Below are positions 1 to 11,160 of a stretch of 60,000 nt of DNA, piece by piece. Source of the stretch: Polytrichum commune (lineage: Eukaryota > Streptophyta > Polytrichopsida > Polytrichales > Polytrichaceae); the NCBI GenBank assembly GCA_950295325.1, contig OX485806.1, positions 20,028,001 through 20,088,000 of the forward strand, written 5' to 3'. The translations under genes were made by a program, and so were the position numbers. Numbering within the stretch: the first letter of the stretch is position 1; each line of letters begins with the position of its first letter. A model generated the notes under the pieces. It ran no database searches. It was given only the letters and a program-made list of their open reading frames with translations, and was not told the DNA's origin.

Positions 1-375
1 GTTTGTGGGTTTAGAAATAAGGGTTGGCATGGAGCCTGTATTTTGACCTAATTGCCACACAGGAAACATGTGGGTTTGCCATGGATCACACTATTTCATC
101 TCCGACCCACACTAATTGTCGTGTGGTCCGAGCACACGTGTCCGCCAGCGCACACACACACCCCCGTGGAGGTGACTCTTTTCTCTTCCCGTATTGGTTC
201 ACTTGTGTGCCACATGTCGTGTTCCTATTGGTGGGCAATTTTGAAAACTAAGGTCGCTTGGAACCCGTGGTTCGACCTAATTGCAATGGTAAGATTTGGT
301 TTATTTTGGACCACACTAATTGTTCATCTTCAGCCCACACTAATTGTCTTGTGGTTTCAACATGGGCGTGGTCTT
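1..375. repeat. Diverged direct duplication, period about 228 bp
   Basis: The block starting near 27 (gcatggagcctgt... then gacctaattgc) is repeated near 255 (gcttggaacccgt... then gacctaattgc). Each copy ends in a cacactaattgt motif followed by a tggt/tggtt stretch, and the offset is about 228 bp. The copies differ at many positions, so the duplication is old. Open frames across it differ between copies and are not credible genes. Confidence 0.55.
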
Positions 376-420
376 TCTTTGCTCTTCTCAAATTATGACA
401 TGATGTAAGCTCCCTTACTA

Positions 421-802
421 CACTAAATATGATATTAGTGTCATATAGTATTTTATGTCACTATTGTAACTTTTTGCGGATGACACTTCTTATGAATCAG
501 CGAACCAAATATTGCCATGGATGATGGATGAGTTCATCCGTTGGGCAAACCCCTACCTTCTCTTTGTCAACAACTTGTGATGAAATATCATCATGGATGA
601 TTGAAAATTAGATGAAAAATCCACTTGGTAAGTGACAGTAATTGCAACGCTGTAAATCTATAATCCTCCAAAAACTTACAAATAAGGAGTGAAGAATAAG
701 GTTGGGTAAAACATTTAGTGTTGGTGACACTATATCATGGTCTACAATAAGTATTGAGCAAGTCAATTAGAATTGGTGACACTAAAATATCATAGTTAGT
801 GT
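421..802. mobile_element. CACTA-like miniature inverted-repeat element
   Basis: The left end starts cactaaatatgatattagtg. The right end, read on the minus strand, starts cactaactatgatattttag, giving inverted termini of about 23 bp that begin with CACTA. No transposase frame lies inside. A relative with the same left end and several internal blocks lies at 26155-26515. The family call rests on the terminal pentanucleotide only, and I could not identify a 3-bp target duplication. Confidence 0.5.
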
Positions 803-1029
803 GGCACATTTAGCGACTTCATTGAACCCGACAAGAGCATGATGGAAGAGTTGCCATGCAAGTGCAAGCCGGGATTAGACAAGAGAACATCACCCTTGAC
901 TTGAATAACTACTTACGGTCTTAAATGGTTGTTGTTTCCCCCCCTTTACTACCCTACTTCTCCTACAATGTGAAACACACAAAGATGGTTAGCAAATCTA
1001 GATTGAGTCTGTACCCAAAAATAAAATAA

Positions 1030-1295
1030 AATAAGTTATGGAGCTTGTATGAATATCGTATTCAATGTTAAAGTGGGAAGATTTGTGTGCTCGTTAAATG
1101 GTTGTAGGTCCCCCCCCCCCAACTCCCCAATTATGTTGATTGTTGCGCCTAAAATGGTTAACGTATTTTGAGCACATAGTCCAATATGTTTTCTTGACGT
1201 CCATACTTGAATACACACCACTCAAATACACGTATCCAAATCAAGACAAGTAACCAAATTAGGCATGCGTTTACCTTGCTATTATGAAAACCATG
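1030..1295 (-). repeat. Dispersed repeat family B, copy 1
   Basis: It shares an ordered series of blocks with 19840-20110 and 46725-47010 (opposite strand) and 51040-51330 (same strand). The blocks are a start near cgagcatgagaatctt or its complement, a 'tgttgattgttg/tgttgactagt' block after a C-rich tract, 'ttttgagcacatagtcca', 'tgttttcttg', 'cactcaaatac', and an end near 'aggcatgcgtttacctt'. No terminal inverted repeat or coding domain was seen. It could be a non-autonomous transposon or a fragment of a longer one. Confidence 0.55.
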
Positions 1296-2546
1296 AGGTT
1301 GTAAGAAAATACACGTCCATGGCACCCACCAACATAGGCCCCACTTCCTCTCTTTTTTTGTCAATCGTTGAACTTATGTACGTATGAACCTTCTCTAAAG
1401 CAAGTCAACATTGTCTTTGGTTTTGAGCATGCTTGTGTATTAGGGTTTTGAGCATATACTCACATAAGGTGAAAGATAGACACTAAACTCTTGGTATTCA
1501 CGTAGCTAGGGCCAGAGAATTTCACTCACTTAGTGAAGCATGTCAAATGTTGCACTGGCACATGACCTTGGGCCACATGCAAAAGGCAGGAACGTACAAG
1601 AACACGAGATGGTCCACCCATGACCACAAGGGGAGCCGGAGTCAGGACATTAAATAATCTTAACACTCGTCTAAGGTAAATGTGAACGGGTGTTATTCAT
1701 GTTTTTTTTTCACGTTCTCCAACTTCTACTGATTATGTAAATTTAGACACCAAACACGTTTGTTGCTTGAGCAAATCTACGATGAAGCATCGGGGGGAAA
1801 AAACGGATTGAAAATTGGACTTCTTCTTATTAAGTTATGGTTATCAGAAGTGCACGTTTATTGGCTCCGTAACTAGATAACACATAGGTCCTTCCAGTTG
1901 TGTTCAGTATGTTGATTGTTCCAATTAGTATGTGTTGCTATTTGGAGTCATGTAGTGCAATACCACCTTACTCAAGAGTTTGATTTTTACTGAGGGAAAC
2001 TAAGTCACTTAATCGAAGTACTTTAGGTAAAGGTCCACAGCTCAACGACGAGGCGATGAAACTTAACCTTTTAACTATAAAAGTTGTAGTATGTGATTGT
2101 ATGAGGTACGTGAGCTAATGTGGACACCTCCAGCTTGGTGGAATCATCTAGTTGATGGATTTGAGCATCGAAAGCTTGAGCATGTTAGCAACTGCAAATC
2201 ATGACCAAAGAATTCGAAGTTGTTGAAATTGGAGTTGGGGATGGTGTTGATCTAGGCTTCAGAATCAAAGAGTCCCAATTTGGTCTAATGGGGGGGGGGG
2301 GGAATTATTTTATCGTTCAATGTTGTGTAAGTGGACGACAACATTAGCAAATTCTACGTGGGTTATTTGCCAACGATAATCAAGGTCGATGCCAATATTG
2401 GATGTGTCTTGTCTCTAAAGTCATCACATGTAAGATAAAATGTTGCCGAGCCGGCTTTTCACTATATGATACCCACAATAGAAGTTGGTTGGCACCTCAC
2501 AGCCACATGCCGCCTCCTGATATGCCCGCCTCGCCCACAAAAATCA
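1296..2546. other. Intergenic, no gene recognised
   Basis: AT-rich sequence with only short open frames. A run of 13 G lies at 2290-2302. No repeat partner inside the window was noticed. Confidence 0.5.
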
Positions 2547-2600
2547 AGTGTCTCATGGCTCAGTGGTTAGCACTCCTACTTATGGAGGATGGGGGGGTTA
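2547..2600 (+). repeat. tRNA-like SINE head
   Basis: The stretch gtctcatggctcagtggtta matches the start of a tRNA, including a Pol III box A (TGGCTCAGTGG). It is followed by a possible anticodon arm, CTCC and GGAG enclosing a 7-base loop. Box B has decayed and the acceptor stem does not close, so this is not a working tRNA gene. A degenerate tRNA-derived SINE 5' end is the best reading. Confidence 0.4.
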
Positions 2601-5600
2601 AGGTAGAAAAACCAAAAAATGATGAGGGGTAGAGTGATTATTGTGCGGGTCCAAAATGGTTGATTGTAAAAGTGGCGGGTTGCAAAGGATGTAGTGATAG
2701 GTGGGATGCAATGATTGGTTGGATAGGTGCCATTTCACATCACTTGTGATCACTTTTGGGTGCCATTGAGTTGATTGTTTTGTGTGCATTTGTATGCAAA
2801 GTAGGATCTTTTGATGCTCAAATTAGTGAGACTCTACTATACAAGCAGGGGGTTTGACTTACTTGCCTCTTTTAGAAAATTTAACTAATTATTTACATGA
2901 AATAAATTTTGAAACAACTCGTATTCCTCATCATTTCCTTTACTCCATCTCTAGAAAATATTGCATAAATTTCACACCATTTTTTTTGGCCGAATCCTCT
3001 TATTTTCATCATTTTTTGTATATCTACTTTAGTCTATTTTTGGAGGATGGTGACTAACCCAAATATCATCAAGGTGGCGGATAAATCACCATGTATTACT
3101 CACCCATTGAATCAAAGCAATTATGCCACCGATAGGAGCCAAAAATAGGTCTCTGATCAAGGAAGCTAATTGAATTAGCCTCGTCTACCTTAGTGGCATC
3201 CAAGAAACTCTGAATCAAAAAGCACACATGATTTGGGATTAAATGGATTTCAAAGTTCACTATCCAAAATACTCGATCATGGCTTGTATGTGCATATGGT
3301 TTCAAGAAATTGTAAACACCTTCTTTTTCAAAATGATGTCGAATATTGATACCCATGCATTCACCTTTATTACTAGTTCAACATTGGTTAAGATCTCCAA
3401 GTCCAAAGATGGAAGAAGGAAGATACAAAAGTATATGGGCCCTCCCCACGCAGCTCCATCTACCTAAGTGCCACGTCATATTATCCAATGGTTCAACCAA
3501 GCAAAATGACATGCATGGGCCTAAGGAGGGGGGGGGGGGGGCATGAAGATGACATATTACACTAATTTGGCCTCGCTTACTAATGAATAGATTGAGACCC
3601 ATATTGTTTCTCGCAATGTGTATGTATATTTGGGATTTTCATCATAATAGATATTTGAGTGAAATTGGACCAAGGCCTATTCCACAACAATAACAAGATA
3701 AAACACCTCAACAAAACATGCAAAGATGATTTTAATAATATCATTATAGTAGGTCTCATTAAGTGATCTTAATTCTATCATATAGTTTGATTACATAATT
3801 TGCTTTAAAGATTAGGTGTATGATTTTTATCATTCTCAATATGAAGATAATCAAACATCCCATGAAATTTACTTATAATGTAAATGTATCGACGAATCCC
3901 TCCATTGGATTGAGACAACTGAACAATCTAGATTTCAAAAATATGTATAGTTTTACTTTCCAAAATCTTCATGGGACCTATTAATCTTCATGTCGCCTAG
4001 AATGATATCCTACACAAAAGCCCTTGGAAAGACACTGGCACATGCAAAGGGTTGCAACCCAACAAATGTCATATGAAAAGCTCCGCACCTTATTGAGATC
4101 ATATCAGCACATTCCCCTCAAAAAAAACTTTGTGTGCTTGATTGACAATACAAACGAAACGATACTCTCATATGCAACATTGTTTTCACACAAAGTTTGC
4201 TTAATTCCCAATTAGCCACCACACTTGGACATTTGGAAGGGTGTAAGTTGGTTCAACCCATCCATGACGGATGCCTAATGAATGATCATGCCGATCGTAT
4301 AACACCTCCAAGTCCATATTTAAAGTATGAAGTTGTAATTGTAGCTTATGGAGGCCACACTCAAAAAGATGATGGCGAACATGGTACGTGGGCTAGAACT
4401 TCACCCATGACCACAAGAATGAGGACCGGCGAAAACCTAATCAAACCCCTTTGGGACCTACGTAGTCTATGTTGAGGTTTTGTGAGGTAGGGGCAATGGC
4501 CATGTTGAAGATTGCACTTCAAAAAGTGGGAAGATAGAAGTACACCGCAGTTGGTTTGTCATGCCCATGAAGAATAGGTAAAGGATGATGGGACTTGGTA
4601 CTTCGGGATTTCCGAGTTCACACATAAGGGTGTGTTTAAATAAGGGTTCGGATTCAATAAATTGAAGTTCAAAACATCCCTCTAAATGGATCTTAGTTTT
4701 GGATTCAAAGATTGGTTCCATCCTCAAGAATTGGTTTTAAAAAAAGGTTCAAGGATTACTATCTTGAGTGGGGACTGTAGGATTTGGCACGACGATGATG
4801 CTAAATTAGTACCATTCATTTTCTTCTTCTTCTAAAAAACGCTACCTTGAACCTTGACCCTAGTATAAACTACATGGAACTTGTTTTGCTCATTTGACCA
4901 CTAGGATCACTCGAATTTGGAAAGAAAATAGATGGTTTCAGGCCCTAGTTTAAGCCCACCCTACACTAGCCGTAGTGAAATCACGATGGAAAAGATGAAA
5001 CGATGAATTCACATGCTCGTGCATCCATGATATAGTTCGTTGCATGTTCGATTTGCATATGGTTGGGTTCTATGTGGCCAATGGGCATATTCCTCTCCGT
5101 TAACTTCGCCCGTGACCGTGAAAGAGGTATGATGAATGTTCCAAATAGGTACTTGAAGGTTGAGAAGCATGCATCCATGATGTTGATATTCAAAATCAAG
5201 GAGACGTCATTTCAAGTCCAAGTTTAAGTTCTCATGGCATAACATAGCCATATTGGAGGCCACACTCAAATAGATGAATGGGACCAACTACGCGGACCGT
5301 TCACATCACACACAACTTTAAATTTATAGGGAACAACAAATCACGCAATAAGTTGTTGAAAGGGTGTAGAACTAAGTGGGGAGTGTGTACCTATTATATC
5401 TTTGTTGTCACCGTTATCGTTCACCTATATTGGTTGGACAAACCGGGTCGATTGGGTTGTTTGGCAAGTGGCTTGTGACTATGAGGGCTTCACCTTTAAG
5501 CCTTGAGCATCTCACTGACCCAACAAGGGCCTCCCTAATCACAAGTATATGTATTTAAGCTACACCTTCAAAGTCCACAGTTCCTCTTCTTCTTCTTCTT

Positions 5601-7092
5601 CGAGCTACACACTTTCATTTTTGCTCAAATGTGTCAAAAGCGACCATGTCAAAAAAATCACTCATTTTAAAGCTATATGCTCAAATATGTTTTATACCTA
5701 AATTTTATTGAAGATTGGAGATCAAACATATTAAGTGCTTGCATCATCAAGGTCACATAGTTATTGTATTATATTTATCCTTTACCTGGTACAATGTAAC
5801 ATAGAGAATAGCAAACTCATAAATACAAATGTGATCTTAAGGCTTGGTGGGGCTTATAAAAAAAATGAAATTTAGGTCATATATTGAGCCCCTTCGGTCC
5901 TTTAGAAGGTAACTCCCGAAGGAATTAGATGTTACCAAATACATTATAAATAGTGTATCCTTCGGTCACTTGGTCCTATAGGGATTACCTTTAAGGATTA
6001 TGGGGCGTGCATGTTATGATTAACTCATCAATGGGCTTGCTTCATGGCCCACAGTCTTTTTGAGACATCGATGTGGTTGAGACCAACTAGACTACTAAGG
6101 GTCACCTAACACCATGGCCAATGGGATGTGACAATGAAATTGTGAGGGTCCTTGAAACTCATTTGAAGACCATATCATGGAAATTTGATATTACTTATTG
6201 TGCGGTCATGGCTCTTCAAGTGTAGTGTAACAACATATATGGCCAAGCTTCAATATGAATGCACTTTCATTGTAATATGATGTGGGGGCTATGCACATAA
6301 TAATTTAAAACAAACAAAGTGTTATAAGGCTTCAAAATGTAATGGTCTCCCAAATTTGCTATAGATCCTCCTCAAAGACATAAAACCTAGTAGACCATAA
6401 AAAATTTATTTATTTATTTATTTAATGTCATGGAGGACTTTATACAAGTTTCACACCCATTAAAATGTCCTTGGACCCTTAAGTTCCAATGTGAAAATTG
6501 AGTGAGATTACCTTGGCCTTTTCCACCAAATTATGAGAGATTTTAGATTTTAATTGTCATGGGCCCTCAAGTTCCAATGGAAATGTGCCTCTAGTTGGGT
6601 TTGCTTGGAGTGTTTCCTAGCACAAACAGCAACCCAAGAGAGTACATGATGACCCATGACCATCAAGGACAATACTAATTTGGAGCCTCTAAATCCATAT
6701 GAATGGAATAAATGTACTATGAAGCAAACAAAGGCTGGCCTATTATGCCCAATGCCAACCGCTGGCCCGAAATGGACATGCCTCCTACCAATTCCAAATA
6801 AGTTTAGGTGCAACCGCTTGGTGTTAGGTGGTGCTCAACAATGTATATGGCCCTATTATGGTCACTTATAACTCCACTAATAATAAGTAATGGTTGCTTT
6901 TAACATATCGGGGTTGCCATGTTTGATAAATCAAAATTTGGGAATCACACTGACTGTCATTTCAAGTTGTGGAATCAAAGGTGAGATGCAATAGTTTGAA
7001 GAGGTCAAAATGGAGATTGAATCACTCTTTAAGCAGTTGATTGTAGACCCTCCCATAAGATTACTCAATTGATGACACCCATTTGATGGGCC
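2601..7092. other. Intergenic, no gene recognised
   Basis: AT-rich, with short overlapping frames in all phases and no recognisable protein motif. The frames at 4024-4475 are the densest but match nothing I know. A run of 14 G lies at 3528-3541. A tttatttatttatttaa tract lies near 6407. Confidence 0.5.
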
Positions 7093-7095
7093 TAA

Positions 7096-7628
7096 GGGCC
7101 GCTTTACACCTAGAGGCCGGGCCAATTTCCCTTGAGGCCGATTGCACAAAATTTCAGCCTTTTTTGGGTTGGAGGCCGGCCTCTACTACACATTATAATA
7201 AGATTATACCGGGGGCCAATTTTCCCATATGTAAAGGCCCTCGGGCCAAGAAGCCAAGCTGATTCAAAAAAATTAGCCCAATCCAACGGATGTAGCATAA
7301 TCTAAGATAGAGCCTTTAGATTCCACATAATCCAATGGATCTAGTTCACTTCAAAAAATTATACTTTATTTAAGAAGATTTTTTTAGTGGAATATGACAT
7401 TGGCCTCTAGGCCAAGAATTGGCCTTCCATTTTGGGTGCACCCAATTCAACGAGCTCGGGCCGTGTCATAACATACATATTTTAATTTAAAAAATCATAC
7501 CACCAAATCGGCCCGGCCTCTAGATGTAAAGGGGTTGGGGCCGATTTGAGCCTTTTGACCAATCACAAATGAGGATTTCAAGCCTCTTACACAACGAATT
7601 GGCCTGGCCTCTAAGTGTAAAGCGGCCC
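7096..7628. mobile_element. PIF/Harbinger-like MITE with TAA target duplication
   Basis: The left terminus 7096-7127 begins gggccgctttacac. It pairs with the complement of 7597-7628 at 30 of 32 positions. The element is flanked directly by taa at 7093-7095 and taa at 7629-7631. GGG-type termini and a TAA/TTA duplication are typical of PIF/Harbinger (Tourist) elements. At 533 bp with no transposase frame, it is non-autonomous. The interior carries further GGCC-rich inverted motifs, for example around 7172, 7403 and 7513, so it may include nested copies or subterminal repeats. Confidence 0.8.
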
Positions 7629-7631
7629 TAA

Positions 7632-9148
7632 ATGTAAGAGCAAACCACAAACATGGCAATATAAGAGGCCTCCCATAAGATTCAATGTTGAATAGCCCAC
7701 AAATACGTACCCTCGAATATGTCCAATGAAAGGCATCACTTGCACATCACCCACAAAACCTTCCATCTCTTTCACCTTAGAATACATGTTTTTATAGCAC
7801 ATAACGTTGAAGGTCCATGCATATAATTCCTAAAAAATACAATACCCCCCTTGGACAAGGTGGTACCAAGGTGACACGAGTGTTCCAAAGCTTTCACTGA
7901 TATGTTCAAGCACATGGATGGTGTGAGCACTTCCATGCGGGGTAAGAGAGAGGGGGGGGGGGGGGCAACATGTGAGACATTAGATTTTCCAAGATGTAAG
8001 TTGGAATTTGAATGTCCTTGCACTTACCCATTTTGAGTGTTGCAAGATTATGTTGAACTTTATATCTTGAGAGGCTAGAAAAATGAAATAAAACCAATGT
8101 GTGGAAAATTTTGGGCAAGGTTTGAATAATGACAATATTGCATCATGAGAAACGTCGGTGTTAAATATGACGACCTCAAAACTACAACAACATGTTTATG
8201 AAAATTAAGTTTACCGCTCAAATGAAAGTCATTGTCCATGTTATGATAAAGAGTGGTGGTCAAATCCCCACCCAACTTCAACTATCCCATATGATCGTGT
8301 TGGCCATTGACTTGTTTTTTGCTTTTCCAGTGAGAATTAGCGCATATTTCCATGTGAAAGGGGTCCAAGATTTCGTCATATGGTGGTTTTTGCCAACACA
8401 TGGAGTGTGCACTTAATCTTTAGCACAAGCCCTAATGAAGGCTATACTTTCAAATATATTCAAGGAATAAAGCACATGCACACCAACCATGATTGGGGTG
8501 TAGAACAAGACCATCCACCCATTCCACCTTGTGACACATAAGGAGACGTCAATGATACCGACACGTTTAGGTTGGCATGAAATAAGATGCACTTTGTATG
8601 TAGGCCTTGGCTCTACCACCTTTTAATACTTTTTATACAAAGCATAAACTTGAAGGTTCAACCATTAACCCTAAAAAACCTCTAAAATTTGGAGAAGTTG
8701 GTGCCAACAACATTCCATATCCGCTTCACAACCTTCATTTTCCGCACACATTCTTCTTATGTATGTTGGTTTCCCTATTGACATGCAATCTATTAATACT
8801 AATACCGCTTTCCCATGCCCGAACTAGTTCACAAAAGGAAAAGAAAAAAGAAAAAGAAAACAAACAAGGGATTATGTCCTCGTGTAAGTAAAACATTCCT
8901 CTAAACCTTCCATTTCTTAGCCATCCAAGTGCTACAACTACCAACCTACTTGGCAATCACCTCCCATTCTACACCATGTAAGTGTTACATCGAGCACCCC
9001 TACATGGGAGTTGTTCTTCCCACTTACTAATATAGACTACATCCATATGTTGGTTCACATTTGCTTGCAAGTTACATTTATCCATATAGTTCACATGGTT
9101 AAGTGAACCAACAACCAATACGGAATTTTTGTTTCTTTGCGTCTAGTG
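7632..9148. other. Intergenic, no gene recognised
   Basis: Short open frames only. A run of 14 G lies at 7952-7965, followed by gcaac, the same context as the G tract ending the SINE copy at 10222. No coding domain was seen. Confidence 0.5.
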
Positions 9149-9536
9149 CTCCCCCCCCCCCGCTCCTCTCAAATTAGAGTGAGCAAGCCCCATGGGATTA
9201 AACGATTATATTTCTCTTGCAACCATCGGTTTTCGAGGCTTTTAGAAGTATGATGGCATGCTTGCCTCTCTCCCTCTCTCTTTCTCCACATTTACTATAC
9301 AAAAATTGTTCATTGATTAGATTACAAAGAACCTCTATTTGGAAACCTTCACCCGGTAAATGTGGGGCACATTTACTCGGTGAAGGCCTTCCAAAAGAGG
9401 CCATTTGTAACATAACTAGTGAATCACAATGAGATTTTTTTGATAATAAATGCGAAGAGAGAAAGTGGGAGAGGGTTGGGGCTAGAGCTCATGCCAAACC
9501 GGGCGGGCCCCATATGGCTGAGACATGACCCCATCA
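9149..9536 (-). mobile_element. tRNA-derived SINE, inverted copy, interrupted by a foldback insert
   Basis: Read on the minus strand, it begins gatggggtcatgtctcag and continues through a GGGCCCGCC block, a box-B-like agctctagccccaacc, cccatggggcttgctcac, and a G tract. The same order occurs on the plus strand at 10018-10222. Relative to that copy it carries about 160-200 bp of extra sequence (roughly 9263-9473), which contains the hairpin at 9332-9400. Confidence 0.6.
9332..9400. repeat. Near-perfect 33-bp hairpin inside the SINE
   Basis: The arms 9332-9364 and 9368-9400 are reverse complements apart from a few mismatches and one offset base, with a GGG loop at 9365-9367. The distal stem (ccttcaccnngtaaatgtg) is almost fully paired. 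A further outer pairing of CT-rich (from 9263) and GA-rich (to 9473) flanks suggests a larger foldback element. Both strands encode near-identical peptides because of the symmetry, so the open frames here are not genes. Confidence 0.75.
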
Positions 9537-10017
9537 CATAAGACTTTTAAAGGGAGGGTTGTTAAGGTTGGGCCCCGCAATCCGACACCCCTAGACAACC
9601 CCTTCATTTTATTTTATTTTGGTTTTGTTTTTGGTTTTTAACACGACCGAAAATTGCTACCCACCTCACATGGTTTCAAATAAACAAATCACCCTTGCAT
9701 TCTTGAAGGCCGCTTGTCCACAAATCCCATATCGAGTGCACTTCACCTTCAAGGTCCAAAAAGCCACTCTATATGTTCACTTCCCCTCAATAAATAAGCA
9801 ATTGTTTGGGATTCCATTCCCGTAGTGAACCCATCGATAAAGCATGTCACGAACTTGGAAAGCAAAAACATCACAAATTCCTCATTACCATTGACGTTTA
9901 TGAATTCACACGACTTACCACTTGAGAGGGTGGAATTTTTCGTCACTCTAAACTGAAACCCATATCATTGTGCTATTTTCATTTTATTCCTACTTTGTAA
10001 ACCCTCAATTTGAAAAT

Positions 10018-10222
10018 CCCCCATGATGGGGTCATGGCTCAGCCGGGTGGGGCCCGCCGGGTTCGACACGAGCTCGAACCCCAACCGAGGGAGGGAGGGA
10101 GAGAAAGCAAGCATGCCGTCATGCTTTTAAAAAAGCCTCATAAACCAATGGTAAACGAGAGGGAAACGACTTGTTTAGTCCCATGGGGCTCGCTCACCCT
10201 AATTCGAGACGAGGGGGGGGGG
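10018..10222 (+). mobile_element. tRNA-derived SINE, direct copy
   Basis: It contains the Pol III box-A-like tggctcagccggg and, about 40 bp downstream, the box-B-like agctcgaaccccaacc. The body has agcaagcatgccgtcatgct and cccatggggctcgctcac and ends gagacgag followed by ten G. It is the inverted partner of 9149-9536. It ends about 850 bp upstream of the CCCH start codon. No clear target duplication was found. Confidence 0.6.
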
Positions 10223-11068
10223 CAACACTAAAAGCGCACACACACACACACACACACAAACAAATACACTACAACAACATCCTATTTTAAACCACGGTTC
10301 CAAAGACGGCGAATGAAGAGCAGAAGAGGAAGCAGCAAGGCAGGAAGGGGCGTGGTGTGGGGACCGGACCCATGACCGCGGGGAAGGGAAAGGGAAAGGA
10401 AGGGAGGGAGGGAGGGAGGCAGGCAGGAGCGGGCCGGGTCGGTCGGCCTGTCTGACTAGTCTCTTTCTCTTTCTCTTTCTCTCTCTCTCTCGCCCGCAGA
10501 GCATCCCAGCCAGCACAGCTCCTGCACTTGCTGCACTAGCTTAGCTTAGCTTAGCTTAGCTTACTGTCTGCTCACCCTTCCCACACCTCTCGCGCACTCG
10601 ATCATTCCATCCCCACCCCCGCCCCGGACGCAGACGCAGCCAGCCCCCTCGCTCCCCATCCTGCTCCCTCTCCTTCTCTGCTGCTGCTGCTGCTGCCACG
10701 AGGAGCGCGCAGCATCCAGGAGGGGCGAAGGAAGGGAGAAGCTGGGTGGGAGGGAGAGAGAGAGAGGGAGGGAGGGAGGTGCAAAGCAGGCGGCAGCAGA
10801 TCTGGTGGAATTGTGGGCAAATTTGGCAGCTTGGGGGACAGGGGGGCAGGAGGAGGAGGGGGACGAGTAGTGAGGTAGTGGTGGAGGGAGGGGTAGGGAT
10901 GTATGGTGCTGGATTGGGAGTGGAGTCAATCTACTAAGGGGAAGCTGTGTGGGGGACGACAATTGTAGGAGGAGCAAGAGGACGGAGGGGGGAGGACTAG
11001 TGTGTGGTGGTGGTGGAGGTAAGGGAGGAAGGAAGAGAGAGGAGGGAGGGGGGGAGCGGGCATGATTG
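10223..11068 (+). promoter_or_regulatory. CCCH gene promoter and 5' leader, GA/CT-rich
   Basis: The sequence changes abruptly from AT-rich intergenic DNA to GC- and purine-rich DNA. It holds an (AC)n tract near 10228-10258, a GGGA-rich stretch (10379-10420), a CT tract (10459-10491), five AGCTT-type pentamer units (about 10538-10562) and long GAGA/GGGA tracts (10745-10780, 11030-11055). GAGA tracts bind BPC/GAGA factors in plants. CT tracts are common near plant transcription starts. There is no convincing TATA box. The transcription start and any leader intron are undetermined. Confidence 0.5.
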
Positions 11069-11160
11069 ATGGAATACTACTCATCAGCCAAAGGGGCGCC
11101 CTCCTCCTTTGCAGGTCTCGGTTCGTCTGCCAGCGACCCCACTGCCGGAACAGTGCTTAA
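11062..11160 (+). promoter_or_regulatory. 32-codon uORF overlapping the CCCH start codon
   Basis: An ATG at 11062 lies 7 bases before the CCCH ATG at 11069, in another frame. It runs 32 codons to TAA at 11158-11160, inside CCCH exon 1. The uORF start has G at -3, while the CCCH start has T at -3 and G at +4. By scanning rules the upstream ATG would capture some ribosomes. Expression is inferred. Confidence 0.4.

Noticed and set aside
11066-11068. Start of the CCCH frame at 11066
   Set aside because: 11066-11068 is TTG preceded by an in-frame TGA. The first ATG is at 11069.
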